This document shows positions 9,399-18,625 of a stretch of DNA of 64,000 bases, one piece after another; position 1 is the first letter of the stretch, and every line of letters starts with the position of its first letter. Origin of the DNA: Bradyrhizobium sp. WD16 (GTDB lineage Bacteria > Pseudomonadota > Alphaproteobacteria > Rhizobiales > Xanthobacteraceae); NCBI RefSeq assembly GCF_024181725.1, contig NZ_CP028908.1, positions 4,391,501 to 4,455,500 of the forward strand, in the 5' to 3' direction. Position numbers and translations under genes: made by a program. Under the pieces are notes generated by a model that worked only from the letters and a program-made list of their open reading frames with translations, was not told the DNA's origin and ran no database searches.

Positions 9399-10483
9399 CG
9401 AATGCTGCCGCGCACCGGCTTGAGCCCGGCGCGGCGGATGGCCTCCAGCGCATAGTCGGCGACCTGCGGGTGAGCGTCGATCACTTCCTTCATGTTGCGG
9501 TACTGCTGGGTGATCTCGACGGTGGCGCTGGAGCGCGGAAAATCGCGCATCACCTCGCGGACGATCGATTCCAGCAGCGCTTCCTTCTCGGCGAGGCCTT
9601 CGCTGCTGAAGTCGCGCACGATCAGCTTGAGCACCGCCTGTTCGAGACCGCCCTCGATGCCGGTGACATGCAGGAAGCCGTCGCGGCCCTCGGTGGTTTC
9701 CGGCGAGCAGGTCTCGCGCGGCAGCCGCTCGACGATGCGCGCGGCGATCTTCACCGCATGCTCCATCTTGCCCTTGGCGAAGCCGGGATGGGCGCTGACG
9801 CCGCGGATCTCGATCACCGCCGCATCCGCCGAGAAGGTCTCGTCCTCGAGATGGCCGGCGCTCTCGCCGTCGACGGTGTAGCCGAAATCGGCGCCGAGTT
9901 TCTTGAGGTCGACATTGTCGACGCCGCGGCCGACCTCCTCGTCCGGCGTGAACAGGATCTTGATGGTGCCGTGGGGGACCTGCGGATGGGTCAGCAGGAA
10001 GCGCACGAGATCCATGATCTCGGCGACGCCGGCCTTGTTGTCGGCGCCGAGCAGCGTGGTGCCGTCGGTGGTGATGATGTCGTGGCCGATCTGCTGGCGC
10101 AGCGCGGGATGTTCGTCCTCCCGGATCACCTGGGTGGGATCCTTTTGGAGCACGATGTCGCCGCCCCGGTAGTTCTTGACGATCTGCGGCCGCACGTCCT
10201 TGCCGCTGCAGTCCGGCGAGGTGTCCATGTGGGAGCAGAAGCAGATCACCGGCACCTTCCTGGCGCTGGTCGCGGCAAGGGTGCCGTAGACGTAGCCGTG
10301 GTCGTCGAGATGGGCATCAGCGACGCCGAGGTCGCGCAGCTCCTGCGCCAGCAGCCGGCCGAGATTCTTCTGCTTCTCGGTCGAGGGGCTGGTCGGGGAG
10401 GTCGGGTCGGACTGGGTATCGATCGCGGCGTAGCGCAGGAAGCGCTCGGTGACCGTATAGTCGTAGGGAAAGGGCAGGGGCAC
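9230..10483 (-). CDS. pepT: Peptidase T (tripeptide aminopeptidase)
   Basis: About 417 aa M20-family metallopeptidase that removes N-terminal residues from tripeptides in the cytoplasm. Diagnostic segments are ERFLRYAAIDTQSD at the N-terminus, the metal-binding CFCSHMDTSPD, TLLGADNKAGVAEIMD, and FTPDEEVGRG with the catalytic glutamate pair. GTG 10483 is chosen because the family starts just before the ERFL helix; a TTG at 10516 is in frame and cannot be excluded. No clear ribosome site is visible. It is followed by the small gene at 8944-9216. Confidence 0.9.
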   Translation of the reverse strand: MPLPFPYDYTVTERFLRYAAIDTQSDPTSPTSPSTEKQKNLGRLLAQELRDLGVADAHLDDHGYVYGTLAATSARKVPVICFCSHMDTSPDCSGKDVRPQIVKNYRGGDIVLQKDPTQVIREDEHPALRQQIGHDIITTDGTTLLGADNKAGVAEIMDLVRFLLTHPQVPHGTIKILFTPDEEVGRGVDNVDLKKLGADFGYTVDGESAGHLEDETFSADAAVIEIRGVSAHPGFAKGKMEHAVKIAARIVERLPRETCSPETTEGRDGFLHVTGIEGGLEQAVLKLIVRDFSSEGLAEKEALLESIVREVMRDFPRSSATVEITQQYRNMKEVIDAHPQVADYALEAIRRAGLKPVRGSIRGGTDGSRLSFMGLPCPNIFAGEHAFHSRLEWVSRQDMERAVDTLVHLAMIWEQHA

Positions 10484-10563
10484 TGGCAGAACCGCCGCAG
10501 CGGTCGCGGGACACAAATCGGCCGGGGCAGTCGCTGCGTCTTGCCCCTGACTGACTATAGCCG

Positions 10564-10592
10564 AGCGCGACGCGGCGACAAGCCGTCGCGCT
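10564..10592. terminator. Hairpin between HU gene and pepT
   Basis: AGCGCGACG/CGTCGCGCT, a 9-bp perfect stem with an 11-nt loop, between the HU stop and pepT (both on the minus strand). It has no T-run, so it is a possible terminator or mRNA-stabilising structure only. Confidence 0.4.
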
Positions 10593-10604
10593 ACACCGCT
10601 TCCG

Positions 10605-10904
10605 CTACACCGTCTCCTTGAGTTCCTTGGCGGCGCGGAAGGCCACCTTCTTGCTGGCCTTGATCTGCATCGGCTCGCCGGTGGCCGGATTGCGCCCGGT
10701 GCGGGCGGCGCGCTTGCGGACCTGGAGGATGCCGAGGCCGACGATGCGGATGCGGTCGCCCTTCTTGAGGTGCTTGGTGATGCGGCTGACGAGGCCGGTG
10801 AGTATCTCCTCAGCCTGCTTCTTCGACATGTCGTGGTCTTCGGCCAGCGCGGCGGCGAGGTGCCTCAAGGTGACCGTGCTCGGGGCCGCAGCCTTCTTCG
10901 CCAT
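10605..10904 (-). CDS. HU-family DNA-binding protein
   Basis: 99 aa histone-like nucleoid protein. The intercalating beta-arm signature GRNPATGEPMQI is present, preceded by the dimerisation core (VSRITKHLKKGDRIRIVGLG). The start at 10904 (MAKKAAAPSTVT) has GAGGAG 8 nt upstream. An HU gene close to lon is common in alphaproteobacteria; here it is separated and on the opposite strand. The N-terminal Ala/Lys extension (AKKAAAPS) is somewhat longer than in E. coli HU. Confidence 0.92.
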   Translation of the reverse strand: MAKKAAAPSTVTLRHLAAALAEDHDMSKKQAEEILTGLVSRITKHLKKGDRIRIVGLGILQVRKRAARTGRNPATGEPMQIKASKKVAFRAAKELKETV

Positions 10905-11246
10905 GGCAGGCTCCTCGGATTGGCGGGGGCGTCGAAATGACGACACCGCGGCTTAGTCGATTCGCTTGCCGCCTGCCTATGCGCCCCGGCCCAGTCGGCT
11001 GGGGATCGCGGTGGATGGCGCGCGGGGAGCGGCATGGAAGAAAGGGAAGGCTGCTGCCGGGTGTGCGGCGCACGCCCCGAGCCTGCGGAAGCCGCCGGAA
11101 CGGCGGAAAAACGGCGCCAGAGCGGGCCTCGGCCGGCCGGCGCCGGCGGTCCGCCGGTGTTCACGACTTTCTCCTGAGTTTATCTTGACTTGGGGGAGGC
11201 GCCCCTTTAAGTCCCACAGCCATTCGCTGGGGCGTTTCGCCCCTGT
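10905..11246. other. HU / tRNA-Asp divergent intergenic region
   Basis: 342 bases holding the HU promoter (not resolved) and the tRNA-Asp promoter candidate at 11186. No convincing gene. Confidence 0.5.
11186..11213 (+). promoter_or_regulatory. Candidate tRNA-Asp promoter
   Basis: TTGACT at 11186-11191 and TTTAAG/TTAAGT at 11207-11213, spacing 15-16, about 34 bases before the mature tRNA 5' end. This fits a housekeeping sigma-70 type promoter. Confidence 0.5.
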
Positions 11247-11323
<77 letters not shown>

Positions 11324-11475
11324 GTCATTTCAATGACTTGCTGCAAAAAGGCCATCCCCTGTTCCAAGTCGGGGGACTCCAGCATTCCAACTTCCCGCTG
11401 CCCTGGAGTTCGGTCCTTCAACTTTTCCCGTCCCTTGAGGCGGGATTCGTCTGCCTCCCTGACGATCTCGACGAT

Positions 11476-13884
11476 CTATTGCCGGAGTTGCTTGATCATT
11501 TCCGCGAGCCCGCGGTCGCCGGGATACAGCCCCGCAAGCCGCTCGGCATACGCCAGCGCCGTTGCCAGATCGCCTTTCTCCCGGCTGAAGGCGATCATCG
11601 CCGAGAGCGCGTCCGGATCGTTCGGGTGCCGGCGCAGGCTCTCGATCAGGACGGCGGCCGCGTCGTCGCGGCGGCCTGCGGAATGCAAGCCCAGCGCATA
11701 GACATAGGCGTAGCGCGCCTGGGCCGGATCGAGGACGACGGCGCGCTGCAGTTCTTCGAGCGCCGCGTCGAGCCTCTTCTGCCTGACCAGCAGGAGGCCG
11801 AGCGCATGGTGGAGCGACGCATCTTGGTCCGATCGCGCCAGGGCCTCGCGCAGCACGCGCTCGCCGTCACCTTCCCGCCCCAGCTGGCGATAGAGATCGG
11901 CGAGGTTGATCGCCGCCGCTGAAAATGACGGGTCGAGGTGGATCGCGGCGCGGTATTCGGCTTCGGCGCCGGCGGGATTGCCTTGCCGGGCGTAGAAATT
12001 GCCGAGCGTGGCGCGCGCGTCGGCCCGGTCGGCGTTGAGCTTTTGGGCGTCGACGAACTCGGCCGCGGCCCGGGCGAAAGCTTCATTGTCCGCGGCAGGC
12101 CGTTGCGCCGGCGGCAACGAGGCGAGAAGTTCTGCCGCGCGCATCCGGACGCCGCGAACCGGATCGCTCAGGCGCGGTGAGACCAGCGGCCAGAGCTGCG
12201 CGACTGGGACGGATTCGAGCATGTCGAGGGCGCCGAGGCGGACCATCGGGTCGGGATCGGCAAGGACGCGCCGCGCCAGATCGATATCGGGAGCGGGGAG
12301 TTCGGCGAGCGCGCTCGCGCGCGCCAGGGCGGGCACGTCGGGCGACGACGCCAGGCTCGCAAGCTGCGCCTGCGCGTCCGGCTGCTCCCTCCAGGCGGCC
12401 GCGAACGCGCCCGCATAAGTCTGGTAGCCGTGCCTTTGCGGGCGGAACCAGCCGGTGATTGTTTCCGCGGCCCATTCCGGCGAATTGTCCCGGTGACAAT
12501 CGTTGCAGGCGTTTGGCACGCCCAATTGCATCGACAGATCGGGCCTTGGCACGCGAAATCCGTGATCGTGACGCCGGTCGACGACCATGTAGCTGCGGAG
12601 GGGCATGTGGCAGGACGCGCAGGTGAGCGATGGGCTCGCCGCGCCATGATGATGGTGGGCCTCGGTCCCATACTTGGTCGCGGCATGACATTGCGCGCAG
12701 ACGTCGTCGACCGCGGCCTTCAGCGAGCCGCCATGCGGATCGTGGCAATCGCTGCAGGTCACGCCCATGGCGTACATCCTGCTCAGCTTGAACGGGGCGT
12801 AATTGTAGACCTCTTCGTCGCTGCGCATCTGTCCGTCGGCTTCAAAGCGCTGGCGGTCGAGCAGGGAGACGCGGTGGGTCTCCGACAGCCAGTGGCCCGG
12901 CTTCCAGTCCTCGGAAAGCTGCCCCCGCCGGGCATGGCACAGACCGCAGGTCTCGACTTCCTTGCGGAGCAGCGCATGCGCCGCGCTGCGACGGGGCAGG
13001 AGCGTGGTCGGGTTAGAGGTCCATGACACGCCCGCGCGCTCGTCGAACCTCACGGCCAGTCCCTTGTCCGGGCTGTCGGGACTCTTGCCACCTCTCGCCC
13101 AGGCGACGTGACGCGAGCCTGCGCCATGGCAGGCTTCGCAGCCGACGCTGATCTCGGCGAAGGAGGTCTTGAAGCGATCCGTCGCCGGGTCGTAGCTCTT
13201 GTGCACGCCGGTCGAATGACATTCGGCGCACATGAAATTCCAGTTCTGGCTCGGCTTCGTCCAATGCAGGGGATCGTTGCTGTTGACGGCCGCACCGGGA
13301 TAGAGGTGGAACCAGCGCTGGCCCCCGGCGTTTTTCGGCCGCGTGTCCCATGCGATCGAGAGCGCCTGGATGCGTCCGTCGGGAAATTCGATCAAATACT
13401 GCTGCAGCGGATCGACGCCGAAGGTGTATTTGACCTCGAACGCGGCCAGCTTGCCGTCGGGCCCGTCGGTTTCGACAAAGAACCTGCCATTGTTGCGAAA
13501 GAAGCGGGAGCGCGTACCGGCGTAGTCGAAGGTCGCGTCGTTGAAGTCGCCGCGCACGCTCTCGGCCCTGGCATGCGCCATGGCGTGCCGGTGCTGCGAG
13601 GCCAGCCACAATCGGGCTTCGGTCTGGTGACAACCGCTGCAGGTTTCGCTGCCGACGAAGGTCGATTCGACCGCCGGGGCCGGCTGCCGATGAGCGTTCG
13701 GCGCCCTGAGCCAGGACAGGCCGGTTGCGGCGAGAAAAAACAACGCGCCGGCGCCGATGGCCAGCAGCGCCGACGTCTTCAGGCCGAGCGCCGGGCGCGG
13801 CGCAGGTGAAGCGTCGGGTTGGGAGGGCGGCGGTGTTCGGCCGGCCGTATCCTGCCTGCGTTTACTCCGGGACCTCTTCGCCAC
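11476..13884 (-). CDS. Octaheme c-type cytochrome with HEAT-like and TPR C-terminal domains
   Basis: 802 aa from GTG 13884 (GGAG about 10 nt upstream); a TTG start at 13950 is possible. A single N-terminal membrane anchor at about residues 35-59 is followed by a periplasmic region with eight CXXCH heme sites (first cysteines near residues 82, 219, 249, 313, 377, 396, 422, 460). The C-terminal half has helical HEAT-like repeats (about 500-590) and then tetratricopeptide repeats to the end. It resembles the cytochrome c554-like multiheme group fused to a TPR scaffold. It is probably a periplasmic electron-transfer protein; substrate unknown. Confidence 0.85.
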   Translation of the reverse strand: MAKRSRSKRRQDTAGRTPPPSQPDASPAPRPALGLKTSALLAIGAGALFFLAATGLSWLRAPNAHRQPAPAVESTFVGSETCSGCHQTEARLWLASQHRHAMAHARAESVRGDFNDATFDYAGTRSRFFRNNGRFFVETDGPDGKLAAFEVKYTFGVDPLQQYLIEFPDGRIQALSIAWDTRPKNAGGQRWFHLYPGAAVNSNDPLHWTKPSQNWNFMCAECHSTGVHKSYDPATDRFKTSFAEISVGCEACHGAGSRHVAWARGGKSPDSPDKGLAVRFDERAGVSWTSNPTTLLPRRSAAHALLRKEVETCGLCHARRGQLSEDWKPGHWLSETHRVSLLDRQRFEADGQMRSDEEVYNYAPFKLSRMYAMGVTCSDCHDPHGGSLKAAVDDVCAQCHAATKYGTEAHHHHGAASPSLTCASCHMPLRSYMVVDRRHDHGFRVPRPDLSMQLGVPNACNDCHRDNSPEWAAETITGWFRPQRHGYQTYAGAFAAAWREQPDAQAQLASLASSPDVPALARASALAELPAPDIDLARRVLADPDPMVRLGALDMLESVPVAQLWPLVSPRLSDPVRGVRMRAAELLASLPPAQRPAADNEAFARAAAEFVDAQKLNADRADARATLGNFYARQGNPAGAEAEYRAAIHLDPSFSAAAINLADLYRQLGREGDGERVLREALARSDQDASLHHALGLLLVRQKRLDAALEELQRAVVLDPAQARYAYVYALGLHSAGRRDDAAAVLIESLRRHPNDPDALSAMIAFSREKGDLATALAYAERLAGLYPGDRGLAEMIKQLRQ

Positions 13885-14123
13885 ATCTTCGCTCCGGCCG
13901 CGCGCCACGTCCCGATCCTTAGCCGCGCAGGTCGGGGCCGTGAAGCGCAATTCGGGCTTCGCGGGCGAGGTCGACGAGGGAGGTGCAGAACATCAGGAGC
14001 GCTGTGATGGACAGTGCACCGCCACGCCATACATGGGCAACCGTGATACCTGCACTGATGAAAGCGACATGATGATGAGGCCGTCCGGTTCGCATGAAAA
14101 CATGGCCGGTCTGCGTTCGTTAG

Positions 14124-14159
14124 TCCGGGGGGCGCAGAATCGATGCTGCGCCCCCCGGA
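14124..14159 (-). terminator. Strong hairpin after the arylsulfatase gene
   Basis: A 14-bp perfect inverted repeat TCCGGGGGGCGCAG/CTGCGCCCCCCGGA with an 8-nt loop, starting 9 bases past the sulfatase stop on the minus strand. There is no T-run, but position and strength suggest transcription termination or 3' end protection. Confidence 0.6.
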
Positions 14160-14167
14160 AGCAAACA

Positions 14168-16858
14168 TCACTTCATGCAATTACGAACGTAAGCGACTCG
14201 CTCGGCGACGCCGAGGTTCTGCGCAACGGCTTCCTTCCGGCAGGTCTCGAGCTTGTCCATGTGGATATCGACCTTTTCCATCAGACCCAAGCCGATACCG
14301 CTCGATACTTCCGGCGTAACCGCTTCGATCGGTGCCGTCCCTGCATCGGCCGATGGTCCGTCTCCAGCCGCCCGCGCGGTCTCCTGAAGGCGCTTGATGT
14401 CGTCCGGGCTCAATTTCGGACGGTCGATGTTCAGGGTGATCTTGTCGAGCTTGCCCGTGAAAGTGAACGGCGCGCTGTAGTCGTTGTCGTCCACCGGTGT
14501 GCCGGTATCGGATCCGATATCGAGCGCCTCGTCCCACTGCAGAATGAAGGGAAGCGTATGGTCCATCTTCTCGGTCGCTACGGCGCGGCCGTCGACCTTC
14601 AGCACTCCGGTGCCGCCCTTTCCGATGCCGCTGTAGTCGCCAAACACCATCGTGGCGGCGCCGAGACCATCATATTTGAAGTCGAACTCGATCACATGCT
14701 TGCCCGGCGTAAGCTCGGGTCCCTCCCACCGAACCCGCTTGAGGTCGACCAGATTCCAAGTGAAGACGGGCTTGTTCTTCAACACGTAGAGGCCATACCC
14801 GCCAAACCGCCCCCCCTGTGTAATCAGCATCCCCTCGGCACCGCCCTGCGGAATCTCGACGTCGGCTTTGAGATTGTAAGAGGTGTTGAGCAGGCTCGGC
14901 GCATCGCCGTTCGGCGTTCCGGTGATCGGCTGGGTCCATGCGAAGGAGGTGCGCCCGGCGCTGAGGCTCGGCCGCGGTATCACCAATCGTCCGGCTACCG
15001 AGGCGTCGAGCGGCAACACCTGATATTTCTCCGCTTCCTTCCAGAACAGATCCTGCAGCTCCTTCAGCTTGTCAGGATTTTTGGCAGCAACATCCTCGTA
15101 CTGCGTCCAGTCGTTGTTGAGGTTGTAGAGCTCCCAGGGATAGTCCATCGGGCTTGGCAGCTTGACGCCCGCTGTGACCCACGGCGGCCGCAGGACCTTG
15201 GTGCTGGCGATCCAGCCATCGTGGTAGATGGCGCGATCGGCGAACATCTCGAAATATTGCGTCTTGTGCGTTGAAGGCGCGTTCGCGTTCCTGGCATCGA
15301 ACGTGTACATCATGCTGACGCCCTCGATCGGGCTCTGCTTGATGCCGTCGACGAATTCAGGCTGCTTGATCTTCGCAGCCTCGAGAATGGTCGGCGCGAC
15401 ATCGATGACGTGGTGGAACTGGTTGCGGATGCCGCCCTTGTCCGCGATCACCTTCGGCCATGAGATTGCCATGCCCTGCCGGGTGCCGCCGAAGTGCGAG
15501 ACGATCTGCTTGGTCCAGGAGAACGGCGTGTCGAATGCCCAGGCCCAGCCGATCGACATGTGATTGTAGGTCTTGTCGGTGCCCCAGACGTCATAGAAAT
15601 ATTTGAGCTGCTCCTCGACCGACGGGTTGATCTGGTTGAACATCGCCACTTCGTTCGGCGTGCCGTTCGGCTGACCCTCCGCGCTGGTGCCGTTGTCTCC
15701 TTCGATATAGATGATCAACGTGTTGTCGAGCTTGCCCAGGTCGTCAACAGCCTGAACGACGCGACCGATCTCATTGTCGGCATAGGCGACGAAGGCGGCG
15801 AACACGTCGGCCTGGCGAATGAAGAGCTTCTTCTCGTCGTCGGAGAGCTTGTCCCAGCTCTTGATCAGGTCGTCGGGCCAGGGCGTCAGTTTCGCCGTCT
15901 GCGGGATCACGCCGAGCCGCTTCTGGTTGGCGAAAATCTGCTCGCGAAGCTTGTTCCAGCCCTGATCGAATAGGTGCATGTCGCTGATTTTCTTGATCCA
16001 CTCCGGCGTCGGATGATGCGGCGCATGGGTCGCGCCGGGAGCGAATTTGATCAGGAATGGCGTCTCGGGTGACAGCGCATTGATGCGATTCATGTAGTCG
16101 ATGGCCTCGTCCGCCATCGCGGTCATCAGGTTCCAGCCTGGCTTGCCTTCGTAGGGGTAGATCGGCGTGGTGTTGCGGACCAGGTTGCCGGGCTCCCATT
16201 GGTTGGTGTCGCCACCCATGAAGCCGTAGAAATATTCAAAGCCCATGCCGGTCGGCCATTGATCGAACGGGCCGGCCTGGCTCGCCTGGTACTCGGGGGT
16301 GTTGTGGTTCTTGCCGAACCAGGCCGTGTGGTAGCCGTTGTCTTTCAGGATCCGGCCAATCGTCGCCTTGTCTCTGGTGATGACGCTGTCGTAGCCGGGA
16401 TAGCCCGTAGCCTGCTCGGCGATCACGCCGTAGCCGACCGAATGATGATTGCGCCCCGTGATCAGCGCCGCTCTTGTCGGTGAGCACAGCGCTGTGGAGT
16501 GGAAATTCGTGTAGCGCAGACCGTTGTCGGCGATGCGGTCGAGCGCAGGGGTCGGAATGACGCCGCCAAACGTGCTCGGCACACCGTAGCCGGCATCGTC
16601 GGTGAGGATCAGCAGAACGTTCGGCGCTCCCTTTGGTGGCACGACGCGAGCCGGCCAGTAGGGGGTGGACTTGGTTGCTTCCCGTTCGATCTTGCCGCCG
16701 AATTTCTGCGGCTGCGGCGGAAGCTGGTCGCCTGGAATGGTCATGGTTGCTGCCGGAGAACCGAGTGGCGGCGCTGGCGACTGTGCCTGCTGCGCAAGCG
16801 CAGGAGATGACACGGCCGAAGTGAACAACAGAGCGGCTAAGATGGCACGGAGACTCAT
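14168..16858 (-). CDS. Arylsulfatase, secreted, formylglycine type
   Basis: 896 aa. A signal peptide spans residues 1-22, ending ALA. The sulfatase core begins at VLLILTDDAGYG (metal-binding Asp pair), and the nucleophile motif C-S-P-T-R has Cys125, the residue converted to formylglycine, followed by AALITGRNHHSVG. It is longer than a minimal sulfatase: a C-terminal extension of about 300 residues looks beta-rich. The start at 16858 has GGGAGGG upstream; the longer open frame to 17017 lacks a signal peptide. The required maturation enzyme (FGE or anSME) is not encoded in the window. It lies upstream of the octaheme cytochrome on the same strand. Confidence 0.95.
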   Translation of the reverse strand: MSLRAILAALLFTSAVSSPALAQQAQSPAPPLGSPAATMTIPGDQLPPQPQKFGGKIEREATKSTPYWPARVVPPKGAPNVLLILTDDAGYGVPSTFGGVIPTPALDRIADNGLRYTNFHSTALCSPTRAALITGRNHHSVGYGVIAEQATGYPGYDSVITRDKATIGRILKDNGYHTAWFGKNHNTPEYQASQAGPFDQWPTGMGFEYFYGFMGGDTNQWEPGNLVRNTTPIYPYEGKPGWNLMTAMADEAIDYMNRINALSPETPFLIKFAPGATHAPHHPTPEWIKKISDMHLFDQGWNKLREQIFANQKRLGVIPQTAKLTPWPDDLIKSWDKLSDDEKKLFIRQADVFAAFVAYADNEIGRVVQAVDDLGKLDNTLIIYIEGDNGTSAEGQPNGTPNEVAMFNQINPSVEEQLKYFYDVWGTDKTYNHMSIGWAWAFDTPFSWTKQIVSHFGGTRQGMAISWPKVIADKGGIRNQFHHVIDVAPTILEAAKIKQPEFVDGIKQSPIEGVSMMYTFDARNANAPSTHKTQYFEMFADRAIYHDGWIASTKVLRPPWVTAGVKLPSPMDYPWELYNLNNDWTQYEDVAAKNPDKLKELQDLFWKEAEKYQVLPLDASVAGRLVIPRPSLSAGRTSFAWTQPITGTPNGDAPSLLNTSYNLKADVEIPQGGAEGMLITQGGRFGGYGLYVLKNKPVFTWNLVDLKRVRWEGPELTPGKHVIEFDFKYDGLGAATMVFGDYSGIGKGGTGVLKVDGRAVATEKMDHTLPFILQWDEALDIGSDTGTPVDDNDYSAPFTFTGKLDKITLNIDRPKLSPDDIKRLQETARAAGDGPSADAGTAPIEAVTPEVSSGIGLGLMEKVDIHMDKLETCRKEAVAQNLGVAERVAYVRNCMK

Positions 16859-17133
16859 CGCTGGCCCTCCCGCAAGGCGCGCAAAGCGCAATAAGATAAT
16901 TTGAGAAGGGTCGCGACGCCGCGTGTTGAGGCAGATCAAGCGCGCGGATATCGCATCCGCGGCGCACGCCAGCGCATCGCCGATCACGCCCAGGCATTGG
17001 AGAGCTTCCGGTACCATTCAACTGCTTCGGCAACGGTTGTTGAAATAAAAGCTGTCTTCGCGCGTCGGGGATGGGACCACTTCCGTCAGATTTCCTCCGG
17101 AGTTTTGCGGTGCGCAGGTCGGCACGGCGGCGA

Positions 17134-17147
17134 TTGACGTGCGTCAA
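17134..17147. promoter_or_regulatory. FNR/FixK-type binding site
   Basis: TTGACGTGCGTCAA matches the FixK/FNR consensus TTGA(T/C)-N4-(A/G)TCAA exactly. It is in the 461-base gap between the divergent sulfatase (start 16858) and outer-membrane protein (start 17320) genes. On the plus strand a weak -10 (TTACTT at 17171-17176) lies about 33 bases from the box centre, so control of the outer-membrane gene is slightly favoured. Confidence 0.7.
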
Positions 17148-17319
17148 CATCAAGTCTCCCGCAAAGTGTCTTACTTGGATGCTCATTTGGGGCGCGCCGC
17201 GCTGTGGCTGTGACCCGTCTTCACGCAGGTGTTGAGCAGGAGATGCCGGTGCCGTGGGGAATGTCTGCGCGCATTGGCCGGAGTTGTCGGGCACGCATTT
17301 CAAACAGAGGGGAAAATCC

Positions 17320-18030
17320 ATGAAGCGCATCATGACATGGCTGGCGTCTGCGGCTGTCTTGCTGAGTCCGGTCGTTGCCAAGGCGGCGGACCTTGCGGTG
17401 AAGGCGCCACCGCCCACGCCGGTCGCAGCGGTCTACAACTGGACCGGCTTCTACATCGGCGTGAACGGCGGCTACGGCTGGGGCAGCCAGGATCCCCTGA
17501 ACCTGTTCACGGACCGGTTCGATCGCGTCAGTTTCGACCTGAACGGCGGATTCATCGGCGGCACTGCCGGCGCGCAGATCCAGCAAGGGAATATAGTGCT
17601 GGGCGTCGAGAGCGACATCGACTGGGCCGGCATCAGGGGATCGGGAACCGTGACGCCCGCGGTCGCGGGCGTGCCGGCCACGATCACCTTGGATCTCACC
17701 AACAAGACCGATGCCATCATCACCGCCCGGATGCGCGCCGGTGTGGCCCTCAATACCGTGCTGCTCTATGCCACCGCCGGCGCGGCCTTCCTGCATGAGA
17801 CCGCCGCCGGCAGCAGCATTGCGGGCGTGCCGTGCGGAACGGCCGGCGTGCTGACGAGCTGCGGCGAAAAGCGCTGGCGGCCGGGCCTCGCCGCGGGTCT
17901 CGGCGCGGAGTGGGCGTTCATGCCGAACTGGAGCGTGAAGGGCGAGTATCTGTATGTCGCGGCTACGGGCACCGGCGTCAGCAAGGATCAATTGAACCTG
18001 CTGCGCTTCGGCGTGAACTACAAGTTCTAG
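17320..18030 (+). CDS. Outer-membrane beta-barrel protein (Omp25/Omp31-like)
   Basis: 236 aa. A signal peptide is followed by the alphaproteobacterial signature AADLAVKAPP, then NWTGFYIGVNGGYGWG at the start of the barrel. It ends in alternating beta strands and a terminal Phe (LLRFGVNYKF), typical of BAM-inserted 8-stranded barrels. ATG 17320 follows GAGGGGA. The stop codon TAG lies inside the CTAG boundary of the repeat at 18027. It may be under FixK-type control through the box at 17134. Confidence 0.9.
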   Translation: MKRIMTWLASAAVLLSPVVAKAADLAVKAPPPTPVAAVYNWTGFYIGVNGGYGWGSQDPLNLFTDRFDRVSFDLNGGFIGGTAGAQIQQGNIVLGVESDIDWAGIRGSGTVTPAVAGVPATITLDLTNKTDAIITARMRAGVALNTVLLYATAGAAFLHETAAGSSIAGVPCGTAGVLTSCGEKRWRPGLAAGLGAEWAFMPNWSVKGEYLYVAATGTGVSKDQLNLLRFGVNYKF

Positions 18031-18193
18031 TGTGGTGGATCTGACGCTCGTTTCAGTATTGCAGCGAGTTCTTCGAACGAGCGCCAGATCCGAAACCACA
18101 CTAGAATCATAATGATGCTAGTGTCCCCTTGTTTCCAACGTTCGTATGAGCGCCTGCTGCAATGGGATACGAACGTTGGAAACGGGACACTAG
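18027..18193 (+). repeat. CTAG-family composite repeat, type A - linker - type D
   Basis: Type A palindrome 18027-18104 (CTAGTGTGGTGGATCTGACG ... CCACACTAG), linker AATCATAATGATG 18105-18117, type D palindrome 18118-18193 (CTAGTGTCCCC, TTTCCAACGTTCGTAT, to GGGACACTAG). All four boundaries are CTAG. The first boundary supplies the stop codon of the preceding gene and the last directly abuts the IS3-like end. Confidence 0.93.
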
Positions 18194-18460
18194 TGAACCT
18201 CCTCCGAATTGATTGACTCCTGTAGTAGGCTCAGAGAGCCAGGAGGTGTCGGATGGAAACACGTCAACGTCGGTCGTTCACGGACGACTACAAGCGGCAA
18301 GCGGTCGATCTGGTCGCTTCGAGCGGCCGCTCGATCGGGTCGGTGGCCAAGGAACTTGGCCTGCGCGATTCTGTATTGCGGCGCTGGGTTGAGTTGCGCG
18401 CGGCAGGCCGGGAGCCGACGGAGGCGGCGCATCGCGGTGGCGCGTCACCCGCCCAGCCGA
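18194..18460 (+). mobile_element. Truncated IS3-family insertion sequence, left end
   Basis: The stretch starts TGAACCTCCTCC, resembling an IS3-family left terminal inverted repeat, and leads into an orfA-like gene at 18253. No orfB (DDE catalytic) part and no right end are present. Similarity fades around 18450, where the island's iteron region begins. Confidence 0.6.
18253..18460 (+). pseudogene. IS3-family transposase OrfA fragment
   Basis: The frame starts METRQRRSFTDDYKRQAVDL and shows the helix-turn-helix of IS3-type OrfA proteins (RSIGSVAKELGLRDSVLRRW). GGAGGTG lies just before the ATG. After roughly 65 residues the frame continues without recognisable transposase sequence, so the gene is a 5' remnant. 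Confidence 0.65.
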
Positions 18461-18518
18461 CGCGCGGGAGGTTCACTTCGGATATCGACGGACGCCAAGG
18501 TCTGAGCCCGGCCCGGTC

Positions 18519-18622
18519 CTTCAGACCGGCGGGCGGGCTTCAGACCGCGAGGGGGGTATGGGGGAGTGTGTGGACAGGCGGTCTGAAGCGGTCTGAAGGC
18601 GGTTCGAAGGGGCGGTCCGAAG
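18519..18622. repeat. Iteron-like repeat cluster
   Basis: Two copies of CTTCAGACC (18519-18527, 18538-18546) face four direct copies of GGTCTGAAG or one-to-two-base variants (18580-18588, 18590-18598, 18601-18609, 18614-18622). The direct copies are spaced 10, 11 and 13 bases, close to one helical turn. The cluster ends four bases from the stop codon of the RepA-like ATPase gene. The arrangement resembles replication iterons or a multi-site operator. Confidence 0.6.
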
Positions 18623-18625
18623 GGC

